Source: Epiperipatus broadwayi
Lineage: Eukaryota > Onychophora > Udeonychophora > Euonychophora > Peripatidae
Assembly (NCBI GenBank): GCA_028023455.1
Contig: JAQFVV010012423.1
Span: 5,686,269-5,750,268 of the forward strand
Direction of reading: 5' to 3'
DNA: 64,000 bases
A model generated the notes under the pieces. That model was not told the origin of the DNA and made no database searches. It saw only the letters and a list, made by a program, of their open reading frames with translations. The translations under genes were made by a program, and so were the position numbers. Positions 12,172 through 23,875 of this stretch are shown here, one piece after another (position 1 is the stretch's first letter; every line of letters starts with the position of its first letter).

Positions 12172-14023
12172 TGTAACCACCCGCGACCGTGGCAACCACC
12201 ACTACCTTCGCTACTCCTTGCTTGACGATTCCTCCTTTTTTTTTTTTTGTTGGCACCCGCTGTGTTCTTCCGTCCGGGGATTACATGATGTTCTGTGACG
12301 ATAATTTCTAACACCTATACACGTACGCTTTATTTATTTTATACATAGATTCGAATCGAATCCCAGTAATAGGCGCCAGGAGAACTTTTAGAAGAGTCCG
12401 CCACGTATGTACATAAGCCCACTCAATTATATCACAAAACATGCCCGTGCCTCGCTCCAGTCGGAAACATGAAACGAACACAGCCACAATTACCCTTCAC
12501 ACTACCTCCGTTATTATAATCATAGAAAGGCCCGCCCTACATCCCACAGAACAAATTAATCCAACTTAACTTTAGTCAAAAACAACATCACGACATAAGC
12601 ATAAAATCAATAAAATCCCACCCCCAAAATATCAACTACATTCATTTTCATACAAACAAATTTACGCTAAAGCATTCATTCCGATATATATAAATTTATG
12701 TTGAAATTCCAAGCAATTAAATAACAAAAAAAAATTAGCTACATAAATATTTATTTAATCTGTTTAATAATGATTAACGCAGGTATGTGATCGGCAAGCC
12801 GAGACAATTAACGGTAAACTTCAAATTACTTTGCACATATTATTTCAGACTGTTGATCAGTCGGCAAATTGATTAGGTAAAAAAAAATCTCGAACTGTTC
12901 ATAAATGATTAATATTAATTATACTGTTTTAGATTAATGTCTTTCTAATAGTTCAGGATATAAAAGTTATTTCTTTAAGTGCACAATTGAATATAACAAA
13001 TTTTACGATAGCTACCTGTGAAATGTAGAACGACTGTAATGGGATCCTGAGCGAAGATTATTCTTTAATGATGTATTCCGGCGATTTGCGCGGTCTCCAA
13101 GCGAGCGTGGTCCTAATATGAGGTTCTCCGGTGGTATGAGCATCTTGATGGCAATCAGCTGGACTGGACGCGGAGGTCCGGCGGTCAAGCCGCGAATTCT
13201 ATATTCAGCAACGCATGGCAGTTAGATTCATAACGTCTAATAAAAATCAAGTCTCTTAAAAATCTCTCAAAAGAAGAGCACAAACTGTCCTCTGAAAACG
13301 CTGTTCGGCCTTTTTGATCTTTGCCTTCACGCCCTCACACCTTGAATTTTTCTCCTCCAATCAATCCCATGCACCTGTGAGTCCCTTTATTTGATAAGTC
13401 CATCGCGTGTCAGCTCAACTCTGAGATTTCTGGGATTGTTGACATTAGTTTGGAATTTAACCGTTTTTCTTAGGTATTGTTTCTCTGGGGACAGAAATCT
13501 GAGTCGTACAATAGCGGTGTACACTTTCTCACACCTCTGTTTCTAATTTTGGCTTGTTTTATCTCAGCGTACCAGCACATATCCTGCCTATTGTTTCAAT
13601 TTCTAATTTTACATTTACTAATTACGTTTGTACAAATTAATCTGAGATTGCTTGGAATTTCAGAACATATTGCTAATTAATTTAAATTATTTTATAAAAG
13701 TTAAACTTGCATTCAATCATTCTTCTTTAATTGATCAAAAATAAACAACAAAAAAAACTACAACGACGGATTATAGATTTATTCTTAGCACACAAACACA
13801 AAATAATAAAATAACAATTTTTTACTCTTTTTTTTCAATAAATCTGACAGGTACTCTTATATAGCTGCGATCGGCTTTTAGAAACGGCTGTTCTTCGCTT
13901 ATTATTAAAGCAAGACCGCTTTTATAAAAGTTTTGTCCCTGTCAGTTATTTCATCAAATGATTATAGTTGAATATACCCCCATACGCCTGGGTTTGAATA
14001 CCATGTAACGCTATTCCGTTACA
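12172..14023 (-). repeat. LTR (5' LTR in element orientation)
   Basis: This 1852-bp repeat matches 7528-9386. As the upstream LTR it should hold the promoter and polyadenylation signals. I could not place a TATA box with confidence in the AT-rich sequence. The patch at about 13288-13303 differs completely from the matching patch at 8645-8668 while flanking bases agree. Confidence 0.92.
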
Positions 14024-14027
14024 ATAT

Positions 14028-14988
14028 TTATGGTGCAATCAAAATATTTCAAGTTCTCGTTCAGTTTTTTAACAAAAATAATAGTATAATGACAAAAATG
14101 ATTGATTTATTTTCTTGTCATTAAAATAGTAGAGACAACAAGTGAACATTTAAAGAGATGTTTAAAAAAAACACAATAATGTAGAAAAATTGATTGTTTT
14201 TTCTGCATACAACTATAATACTAATGTTGAAGGATTTTTTTAATGATAGAAGAAAAACAACGTACTTAACAATCTAAAAATAAAATTTGAAAAAGATTTA
14301 ATAGACATTAGTTGTTGCATTCCTATTGTTCATAAATCTGCAAAACAAGAATATGATTTGATGACAATAGATTTAGAGTCAATAATTTTAAAATTTTATA
14401 ATTTTTTTTCCTATTTGACAGAACAAATCTTTCAAAAAAATTGGGAATTTTGCATTGTTAAACCATTTAAAAATGCATTGGCTATTACTTGAAAGTTTGT
14501 CCTGCTTAAAAAGCATACTTTTTTAGCACTCAGCATTTTTCCCTTTATTTTAAAATTATTTTTTGAAGATACTTTGATATATATTTTTCATGAAAAAACA
14601 TATCAAACAAAATTATGACTCAAAAGTAATACTTACAACATCAAAGTTAAATCTATTTTATCAGAAAATAAAGAAAATGTATGTAAAATAAAATACAGAT
14701 ATTCAATTTAAATTGCATAAATTTCTATTAAAAAAATCATATAAATATTTGAAGTTATGGGCTAATTAAATATTAAATTTTAATAGATTTACTTGGATAA
14801 AATTAATCAGATTTCCAACGTGTGAAAAAGTTGTCAATTTAATATTTTAAGCTTCTAAAAACATCATTCTAGATAATGCAAATGCTTTGCCCAATTTTGT
14901 AAGTTAAAAGATATTTGTAGAAAAAATTTTAATATAGAAAATTTTAAAAATTTGATTTCCTATCTCATTTATGATAAAATATTTTAAA
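14028..14988. other. AT-rich intergenic DNA
   Basis: No supported gene. Short open stretches on the plus strand are interrupted by many stops and match nothing I recognise. Confidence 0.5.
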
Positions 14989-15188
14989 ATAAATATAAAT
15001 CAATACACCAAACTGCTTTTAAATCTTGTCTTGATATGACTATTATAAAAATATAACCAACCACCAATGTTTCGACTATTTTACAATATAGTTTTTATCA
15101 AGGAAACATTGGTGGTTGGTTATATTTTTATAATAGTCATATAAAAACAAGATTTAAAAAGAAGTTTGGTGTATTGATTTATATTTAT
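14989..15188. mobile_element. Long hairpin, foldback/MITE-like
   Basis: Two arms of about 85 nt (14989-15073 and 15103-15188) are inverted copies with very few mismatches around a loop of about 29 nt. The stem next to the loop reads CCAATGTTTC on the left and GAAACATTGG on the right. The outer end pairs ATAAATATAAATCAAT with its complement. Short ACTAT/ATAGT repeats extend the pairing into the loop. A foldback MITE, or a transcript folding into long double-stranded RNA, would both fit. I found no target duplication. Confidence 0.85.
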
Positions 15189-15279
15189 AATTATTGAAAG
15201 TTACGTAATATTTTTAAAAAGAAAAAATATATAGATGATATTTTAAATAATTTAAAACAAATATTGCTGAGTTTCATTC

Positions 15280-15377
15280 TGAATTATTAAACTGAGTTTT
15301 TTTGTAAATACCAGATCAAAATATCAATGAATTATTAAACTGATTTTTCTGTAAATACCAGATCAAAATATCAATGA
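15280..15377. repeat. 48-bp tandem duplication, two copies
   Basis: A unit starting TGAATTATTAAACTGA and ending with TACCAGATCAAAATATCAA begins at 15280 and 15328. The two copies differ by a few bases in the T run. Confidence 0.85.
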
Positions 15378-17530
15378 GAAACAATATTTTCCATGAATAG
15401 TGAATAATGAGGATATTTTGAGTATAGTTTATATTTATAAAAACATTTCATGTAGAGAATTTTATAAAGAAGTAAAAGAAAAGTAGAAACTTTTAAACCA
15501 AATTAGCAGTGTAGATAAATATAACAAAAAAAAAAAGATAATGAAGATGATTAAATTAATTTTTTTGGGTGCAATTTGTATTGTAAATGCAATTTTTATA
15601 CTCCTATTATTTATATATTTAATTGTTTATAAAAATAGAAATATTTTTCAAATTCTCTCTTTTTAATACCTGATTACAATATTCAATACTGCATCATTCA
15701 TATAATAAAAAATAATCATTTTTCTCAAAAAAAGGTAAAATATTTGGAATTAAGGACATTTCATTCTCATGTAACAGCCATTATAATTTACTATATTTCT
15801 AATGAAATGCAGTTAAAATTATATAAAACTATTAAGAAAAATGAAAAATATATTTTAAGAATGTTTAATAGCATGACTAAGCTAACAAATATATTTCTCT
15901 TCGTAATAAAAATAAAAATATGGGTATTATTCCATCAAAAATATAATCTTCTAATTTTGTAAAAAAAAAAAAACTAATAAAAAAAATGTCAATGAATGTC
16001 TTATTTTTATAAAATGTGATGGTACAACTGCTGTAAAACAGCCCCCAAATAAATTCCTTGAAATTATTATACAGCATATTTTAAATTGTCTAGAACTAGG
16101 TGTTTGTGATAACATAAAAGAAATTACAAGAATTAATAATTTTTAAATATTTATTAACAAAACAGAAATTTAAAAAATCGCAGGGAAATAAAAAATCAGC
16201 TTAAGGAATGGAACAAACTAAGTGAAATCATTTAAATGTGTTATATTACCCTTTTTTTCAACTTCAAAAGATGAGATTCTTATTTAAAAAATCAAGCTTT
16301 AAAGATGTGCAGCACTCCAAACTTTTTATTCAAAACCTATTTTAGACAAGAAGCTTTAGAAGAACAAAGTGAGAAGATTGCCAAATTAAATATTGAATTT
16401 TGTTTAATAATCTTAAAAAATCATTTATTGTATACAATAAATAATAAAAGACAAAAATTCTATTCTTGTACTATAATAGAAAGATCAATTCCCATTAATT
16501 TACAGAGTAACAGCTAAATATATATATATATATAAGATTTTAATTAGGAAATAATTGTGAAATTTTTAGGAACTATAGATTGTATACAATGACCAACTGA
16601 ACACAAAACCAATATCTACATATTTTTTAAAAATATTTTTTTTTACTGAATATATGTCTAGCAATGAATCTAATGGTAAATGTAATAAAAGATTTTTATT
16701 TCCTAAAAAATGTATTACTTCAAAAAACAATAACAAATTAATTTTTTATTTAAACAAAGAAAACTTCATTTGGTTAAATTTAATTTATTCTCATATGTTA
16801 CTTCCCAGCTTGTTTTTGCACAGTGTACAAACATAAACTCATAAAGAGAATTCTACTGCATTATGGACACATTAAAAATAATTTTCAAAATTAAAAGTAA
16901 TTAAATCAAGAAAATGAACTATATAAATAAGCCAATTTAAATATGCAAAATAATATAGCTGAGTTTTATTCTATATATAGATAAATAAATTCAAATAGAT
17001 TACTTTCTGGGTTTTAAATATTAATGTAATTTTGTAAAATATATACTATTTTTATGAACTATATGTAATTACAGAAAAAAAATTCACTATATAGTGTGAT
17101 ATACATACACATCTTCACTTTACTTTCTATGATTTATAAATTTCTAAATAAAAAAAACAATTCAAGTTCAAATGTTTAATAAAAATATGATTATGTTTTT
17201 GAATAAATGTAGATTAAATAAATCATTTATTTATTAAAAATATTAAAAAAAATATTTTGTTAAACTATCAATGAAAATAATGATTTATTAAAATTAGAAG
17301 AAATCTTGTGTTCAAAAAAGTTTTTAAAAATCTAATTGTGTTGTTTGTGTTACTATAGAGACAAAAACGATTTGCAGAAGGAGTATACATACTGTCTTTC
17401 CTTTAAATGTTTTGTAGTTTTATCATTATCTCATCTTATAAATAAGTTTTGGATTAGCAATAAACAAAATGGGTTGTGAGTAGAAAGCCTAGAAAAGAAA
17501 AGGGCATGGGTCCTCTTCATTTAGTGTCTT
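15378..17530. other. AT-rich DNA with possible decayed coding pieces
   Basis: Several stop-free plus-strand runs occur, for example about 48 codons at 15999-16145 (CDGTTAVKQPPNKF) and frames at 16305-16517 and 16654-16836. None matches a family I know. They may be fragments of an old transposase, but A/T-rich chance frames are equally possible. Confidence 0.3.
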
Positions 17531-17536
17531 TGATTT

Positions 17537-17640
17537 AACCCTTTGAGACCGAAAACCGCTTGTTTACGCATTAAAAAAAGTTTACAATTTCGACCGCAAT
17601 AGCGTGCAAACCGTATACGTCACAGTCACGCTTTTTTTTT
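17537..17640 (+). mobile_element. Possible piggyBac-like left end
   Basis: TTAA at 17537-17540 is followed at once by CCCTTTGAGACCG, then by GC-richer sequence with TACGTCA-like motifs. piggyBac-family transposons insert at TTAA and commonly begin CCC followed by a T-rich triplet. No matching right end (inverted copy followed by TTAA) was found downstream, so this is a partial element or coincidence. Confidence 0.4.
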
Positions 17641-17896
17641 CTTTCTCTCCGCCATTTTTCTATCTTTTTGTACGTCTAAAAATTTTTTCTGTGCGATGAA
17701 AATTAGATTTTTTATAGCAATTTTTGTAAAGTACATTATTAAAATTTTGTAATTTTTTTTATCTTTCTAGATTTTATCAACCGATAAAAAAAATATACGG
17801 TGAAAACAATTATTTTCACCGCTAAACGTAATTACGTTTATAACGAACTTTTCTGTTGATGTGTTTGATTTTGAGGTTTCGTATTCCCCATTACCT

Positions 17897-17902
17897 GTAA
17901 GT
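17897..17902 (+). promoter_or_regulatory. Candidate splice donor
   Basis: The junction CCTGTAAGTATTC is a strong metazoan 5' splice-site match. It sits between the piggyBac-like end and the possible exon at 19093, so the three could belong to one transcript. Confidence 0.3.
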
Positions 17903-17987
17903 ATTCAACATTCATCATCATCATCTCCCACTAATATATAATAATTGCTTGTAATTCCTTTGGGTTATTTATTTTATTTTATTTACT

Positions 17988-18646
17988 GTTTTTATACATT
18001 TCATTGTAGATAAGTTTTTATTCATTTTATAGCATACTTTGCTATTATGGTTTGCTATATAATAATGCATAATTTAACTCACTCTTACCCTCATGATATT
18101 CCAATAATGTAGTAATTATTTTTTACATGCATAACTTAGAATTTACTACGTTTTTATTCATTTCATTGTATATAACTTTTTATTCATTTTATAGCATACT
18201 TTGCAGATAACTTTTTATTCATTTGATAGCATACTTTGCTATTATGGTTTGCTATGTAATAATGCATAATTTAGCTCACTCTTACCCTCATGATATTCCA
18301 ATAATGTAGTAATTATTTTTTACATGCATAACTTAGAATTTACTACGTTTTTATTCATTTCATTGTAGATAACTTTTTATTCATTTTATAGCATACTTTG
18401 CTATTATGGTTTGCTATGTAATAATGCATAATTTAGCTCACTCTTACCCTCATGATATTCCAATAATGTAGTAATTATTTTTTACATGCATAACTTAGAA
18501 TTTACTACGTTTTTATTCATTTCATTGTAGATAACTTATTATTCATTTTATAGCATACTTTGCAGATAACTTTTTATTTATTTGATAGCATACTTTGCTA
18601 TTATGGTTTGCTATGTAATAATGCATAATTTAGCTCACCCTTACCA
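17988..18646. repeat. 162-bp tandem repeat, about four copies
   Basis: Units start near 17988, 18151, 18348 and 18510. Units end in TTAGAATTTACTACG, except the last, which stops inside the unit. Copy 2 is 197 bp because it carries an internal 35-bp duplication ending in AGCATACTTTGC. Copy 4 carries the same duplication and is truncated near 18646. Copies are nearly identical, so the array is young. Confidence 0.9.
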
Positions 18647-18799
18647 GTTGCTCCACATCATCATCATCAGTTATTTTGAAATTGATTTTGCTCATGCATT
18701 TATATTTTCAACAATTTGCAAACTGTCTTCAAACTAGCCACTCTGTTCTGTGAAACTAACAAGGTGAAAAAAATAAATACCTCACAATGCTGAATCAAC

Positions 18800-19040
18800 A
18801 GTCATCATCATCTCCCACTCATATATAATAATTGCTTGTAATTCCTTTTGATTATTTATTTTATTTTATTTACTATGTTGTTATTCATTTTATTTTAGAA
18901 ACAAATTTTTAAATTATTTATTTGCATATTTGGCAATTATGATCTGCCATGAAATAATGCATAATTTATCTCGCCCACCCCTGATTTTTCAATAATATAG
19001 TCATTATTTTTTACCCCCATAACTTAGAATTTACTAAAGT
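18800..19040. repeat. Diverged duplicate of 17.91-18.15 kb
   Basis: The segment starting with CATCATCATCTCCCACT and TAATTGCTTGTAATTCC repeats 17914-17985. It is followed by a diverged copy of the 162-bp unit ending TTAGAATTTACTAAAG. This larger duplication is older than the tandem array between the two copies. Confidence 0.75.
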
Positions 19041-19092
19041 TATTACTGTTATTTTTTTTTTGATCCTCACTAAAACCTTGCATTTCTAATAG

Positions 19093-19217
19093 ATATCCCA
19101 CATAGAGGGCCTAGAAAAACAACTGCTTGCAAAAATAGAACACATAGAGTGTCAAGCAGAAAAAAGAAATTGAAATGGTCACCTTTTGCCACATTACACC
19201 AACAATCTGTAACTCAG
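19093..19217 (+). CDS. Possible internal exon, function unknown
   Basis: Preceded by TTTCTAATAG and followed by GTAGGT, this 125-bp segment has an acceptor, a donor and one open frame of 41 codons. The encoded peptide is basic (runs such as RKTTACKNRTHRVSSRKKK) and matches no family I recognise. It might belong to the piggyBac-like element starting at 17537 or to a host gene. No partner exon in a matching phase was found, so this stays speculative. Confidence 0.25.
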
Positions 19218-20291
19218 GTAGGTCATGTTATATATTATTTTTTTCTGCATTTTATGACGAATGTGATGAAGCTGTCTATGAAATTGTCATTTTAGGCTAT
19301 ATCTTTCAAAATTGAGAGTTTGTGAACCAATGTAAAAATAAAGATATATAAAATGTGAAAAATCTCCTTTCTTTAATTATTTTTTTGTGGTAATGACTAT
19401 TTTATCAGCTTCATTACATTCTTTCATATTTGCACTTTCTAAAAATGTATATATATTTGTTATTTATTGTAATAAATTAGACATTTCATTTAAAATTGTA
19501 TGTCCTGTAAGTTTTTCTGTGAATTCAAAATGGCCGTTCAGGTCACAATATGCTGCCATTGAATTTAAGTCTGCAAAATTTATTTATATTGTAAATGTAA
19601 CAAAAAAAATAACTTTACAACACTTAAAGATTAAAATGCCTATGGAAATCTACATATATGTATGCTATCACAAAGATGTCAAAGAAAATGCTGCATTATA
19701 AAAAAATTGAAGTTTTATATCTATTAATATTAATAGATGCTTTTAGAAAATCTTACTTATTAATAACAATTGCAATTATAATGATAGCATTTATAAATGT
19801 TTATAAAATCTTCTAAAATTAAGTGTTAATCATAATGCAATCTGGTTTGTCATCCAATAATTTAGATAATTTATAATCAAGTAGAGTAAAAGATAAATTA
19901 CAAAAATATTATTTGCATAAATTAATTTAAAATTAAATAACTTAATAAAAAAAATATTACTTCATTATTATATTTTTTATAATATTAAACTTTGCCCGTA
20001 TATTTTTTTAATTTACTTGTATGAAAGGAATTTATAGTTAACCTTTATCGACTATATGTATTGACAATTTTAATTTTAAAACATGTCACATTTAATTATA
20101 TTATAGTGAGGGTGAGCTATAAATAAATTATAAATGCACATTATAGGATGTTAATTGCTGTTATAAATTATTATTTGTTCTCATCACTACATATAAATTG
20201 ATGTTTATCTTAATAAATTCGTTATTAACAATAGGTGTTTTAATTTATTACTGCATGAACCATTGTATATTTTATCTTACCCTATAGTATA
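19218..20291. other. AT-rich intergenic DNA
   Basis: No gene supported. The 104-codon frame at 19387-19701 has no recognisable motif or splice context. Confidence 0.45.
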
Positions 20292-20299
20292 CTCCAGGT

Positions 20300-20745
20300 C
20301 AGGGGTCCCCAACCCTATGCCTGCGGGCACCATGGCGCCCGCAGACCATTTTATGTGTGCCCGCCGCTATCCAAACACTATAAAAAATTATTTATCTGAT
20401 ACAAATAAATTTAATTTTTAAAATTTCTTATAAATTATTGTATTATATTGTAATCAAATTGTAGGGCATACTATACTTTTACAGCGTAAAAATATAAACA
20501 TTAATTATATAATAAAATTTTATTTTTGAAATAAATATTTATAAACAAAGCAAAGCAAAACTCCATATAGTAGTATGTGCTAGTATTGGAGATGTGATGC
20601 TTGCAGAAATAAATAATTTTTTGTACATTATGTGTATTATTAACAATATCCAACTATAAATTTACATTGAAAAAATAAATGGTGCCTGCCACCTGGTTGG
20701 TATTATAGAATGTGCTCTTAAGTGCAAAAAGGTTGGGGACCCCTG
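20300..20745. mobile_element. Non-autonomous hAT MITE, 446 bp
   Basis: Perfect 15-bp terminal inverted repeats, CAGGGGTCCCCAACC at the left and its complement at the right, are flanked on both sides by CTCCAGGT (20292-20299 and 20746-20753). CAGGGG-type ends with 8-bp target duplications define the hAT superfamily (Charlie-like ends). There is no transposase frame inside, so it relied on an autonomous hAT in trans. Intact ends and duplication indicate a fairly recent insertion. Confidence 0.95.
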
Positions 20746-20753
20746 CTCCAGGT

Positions 20754-22894
20754 GATATTTCACTATACAGTATTTTTTCTTAACCAGTCAAGAGCATGCA
20801 TATGGATTCATTGGCACTCTTTATAAATTTATGAGTCCATTATACATGTAGATATGAATTACTATAAAACCACTTGTGATCAATTTATTTACTCATATTT
20901 TAAAGTGCTTGAGTATGACCTTTTACTCAACATAATTAGATTGTTCAAATATGTAATATATAAGTGGAAAAAAAACATTTGGTTTATAATTATATTTATT
21001 CCAGATAGTTACTCAAATATGTAATGCATTTACTTTGCAGCTCAACTAGCACTGCTAAGTTATAATATTTTCAGTATATTTGGGGTTACCTAATCTGAGG
21101 GCATTTACTGATAATCAGTTCCATTCATGATATTAGTTCTTTTTCATGATGAGAAGTATGTTATTTTATACTATCATTTATAAATCTTATTCATTACAAG
21201 AATAGTTTCCATTACATTTGGCTCATCCAACAAGGAAATATTACTATTAATAAAACAAGGATGGTGCATTAGAATTGTTTATTTTACCATTAGAATAAAA
21301 TAGTTTTTCATTTACAATAGACTTTATTGTCCTTATTTATCATTAGATTTTATTTTCATTTACAATAGATTCTCAGGCTATTTTTGCATTGAGTTTTATA
21401 TAAACCAAATTTAATTAATTTTTCAGATTAAATATTTATTTCCAACATCATTTTATAAATCATATATTTTTTCGTTAATGATTTTATAAGGATATTTCTA
21501 ATGAAACATTTTAATGTTTGTATTAAAAGAAAATAATATGTATATGTATAAATGGAAAAATATAAATTCTCAAAAATTTTCGGTTTAATAAAAAATCTGA
21601 ATTAGTAATCTATTTTTTAAAAAATATATTACTTGTTTCAGTTTTAAGTTCCTTGTTAAAAAAAGAAAATATATTGTCAATTTTTCTTTTAAAGTATATT
21701 CAATTTTCACCGATTCTAAGGTCAACCCAGCACTACTTATCAAAGAAGTTTTGTTTTTCTTACCTTATTGTTTAAAACATTTGTTTGACTAATTCCATCA
21801 TCTAATGAAAATGATAAACACTTTTAGACAAATCTTATGCATACTTTTCCAAATATATTCAGCTGTTAGTAATGACATGAAGATTAATTAACAAACACTA
21901 TAAAAAAATATAAAGATTCCAAACAGAAGATAAATTCACTAGAGACTTTATTAAGTTTTTCAATTCTATAACTGTATGCACAAATTTGATAGACATTAAT
22001 CATGTTTCAAGATTTGTGTTTGACCACAGTTCCACAGATCTATTTCTGATGTAGATAAGTAATAATTAGGAAAATCAAACTCATTCAGTTTATATCAGAA
22101 AACAACCATGTTTTATACCAAATTCTTTGGTTGTTTGAAGGGATTTGAATATTCAGAAAATGGGATCTTAATCTGTGATGTGTCATAAGTTATGTAATTA
22201 TATCTTCATCAATAAGAAGAATGATCTTCTTAATAAATTTTTAAATATTTCTGTTGCCTCCAGATGTCTAATAGGAAGAATATGATAAAAAATGGAAAGC
22301 CACTGGTACACTTAAAGTGTGCTAATTTCTCATATTTTATTGCAAGTTATAAATGTGAAGATGGGCACTTTTTTACCAAGCATGAACATAATATTCATCA
22401 GTAGAAGCTAAAAAAAATGTCTTTAGGGATTTGCATTACAATCAAGTAGTGCCAATCAGCTTTTCAAGGTTATTTCTTAAAATTATTTTAAATTTAACCT
22501 TTGATAGTCAATAAAAATCAATTAGGCTATGATATAAGCTTAATAGCATAGGGAAGGATTGTATTTCTGTCTACTATAATATTCAAATTACACAGTGTTT
22601 TCTTGTTGTGCAGATGAAAAATTGAGCATAGTGTGTTTATGAGATTAAAAATAAAATGCAAATCGAAAATTCTATTTTTGAAAGATCACTCATGAATTAT
22701 ATTACATAAATTAAGTAAGGGAATTGAATCCTGTAGAAGATTATTCTGTAAAAAAATTTATCTAATATGATTATCATTTAGTGTCAATTAAATTTTTCTA
22801 CTGGAGATCATTTTATCAAGTAAATTAATGGTTTCCTTACATTTGAGGATTTTAAGAAACTATTAGGAAAAAGATCACTTTTCCAAACAATATA
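20754..22894. other. AT-rich intergenic DNA
   Basis: No gene or element boundary recognised. There are minor local repeats, such as TTTTCATTTACAATAGA appearing twice near 21.3 kb. Confidence 0.45.
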
Positions 22895-23215
22895 TGAGAT
22901 TTAATAATTTATATTAGTCATTCATTACTCTAGAGATTATCCACTTAATGAATAATATTTCTGTAATTTCCACTACAACACTCTCACACAACATATGGAC
23001 TGGTTCTATCCTCTTTTAACATCTTATGGAGTTTCCGATGGAGTGGTGTAATTATAAACATATGACCAAGGACATGTGAAAAAGATGAATTATCACACAA
23101 GATGCACATTTCATGCTGAACAGCCCTCATGAATTGGCCCAGACCATAATATTTTACACATATCTTTATCATTGTTCAGTATATATAAATAGGCAATGAC
23201 TACAATTTAATTGAT
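22895..23215 (-). repeat. Family A repeat, diverged copy
   Basis: Read on the minus strand it carries the family A landmark around 23100-23140: a stem II with GGGCUG/CAGCAU and an intact GAAA. The core heptamer reads UUCAUGA instead of CUGAUGA, so the ribozyme would be dead. The segment around TTAGTCATTCATT and ATTATCC is shared with the next copies. Confidence 0.6.
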
Positions 23216-23264
23216 GTATCACACTTATAGCCCTCACAACTTTGACACAAACTATTTAATGAAA

Positions 23265-23510
23265 GTATTTTATTAGTCATTCATTTGACTAGAGATTATC
23301 CATTTAATGAATAATATTTCTGTAGTGTAATTTTCAATACATCACTTTCACACAAGATAAGGACTGATTTCTATCCACTTTTAACACCTTGGTGTAATCA
23401 TAAACATATGACCCAAGATATCTAAAAAAGATGCATGATATCCAAGATACACATTTCATGCTGAGGCAGCATTCATCAATTGACCCAGATCACACTACAG
23501 AAATATTATT
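23265..23510 (-). repeat. Family A repeat, diverged copy
   Basis: A minus-strand copy similar to 22895-23215. The hammerhead-like segment at about 23445-23495 keeps AUGCUG/CAGCAU stem II and GAAA, but C3 is U (UUGAUGA). It abuts the plus-strand copy that follows, making an inverted pair. Confidence 0.6.
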
Positions 23511-23875
23511 CATAAAATGGATAATCTTAAATCTAATGAATGACTAATAAAAATTATTAATATATTTCCATGAAGTGGTTTTGTCACAGAGTTATAAGGA
23601 CAATAAGTTTGACACTTATCAATTAAGCTGTAGTACTTGGCTATCTATATATATACTGAACAACAATAAAAATGTGTAAAATATTGTGATCTGAGCCAAC
23701 TCATGAGTGCTGGCTCAGCACAAAATATGTATTTTGGGGACCATACATCTTTTTGACATCTGATAACATTCCTTCAAAAGGTATTAAAAGCAGATAGAAA
23801 CCAGTTCCTACCTTGTGTGAAAGTTGTGTAATGAAAATTACACTACATAAATATCTGTCATTAAATATATGAGAT
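23500..23875 (+). repeat. Family A repeat, diverged copy
   Basis: A plus-strand copy with GUGCUG/CAGCAC stem II near 23705-23725. G5 is changed (CUCAUGA) and GAAA reads AAAA, so two core bases are lost. Together with the preceding minus copy it forms a head-to-head arrangement. Confidence 0.6.

Larger units (their letters stand above)
7528..14023 (-). mobile_element. LTR retrotransposon, gag-only, Ty3-type, minus strand
   Basis: The element is about 6.5 kb and bounded by long direct repeats beginning TG and ending CA. ATAT flanks it at 7524-7527 and 14024-14027, a 4-bp target-site duplication. Gag coding sequence, primer-binding site and polypurine tract all read on the minus strand. The internal part (9387-12171) is only about 2.8 kb. 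It holds a leader, a broken gag and about 0.5 kb of unassigned sequence. No reverse transcriptase, RNase H or integrase motif is visible, and there is no room for them. The gag capsid block and 4-bp duplication suggest Ty3/Gypsy, which is an inference because pol is missing. LTRs this alike around a broken interior suggest a non-autonomous copy moved by proteins supplied in trans. Confidence 0.9.

Noticed and set aside
15744-16836. hAT-type transposase remnant
   Set aside because: Stop-free pieces exist but no catalytic or dimerisation motif could be recognised.
17988-18646. CRISPR-like array
   Set aside because: Units are 162 bp, contiguous, with no spacers, and the genome is eukaryotic.
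19387-19701. 104-codon open frame as a gene
   Set aside because: No motif, poor codon complexity, no splice or promoter context.
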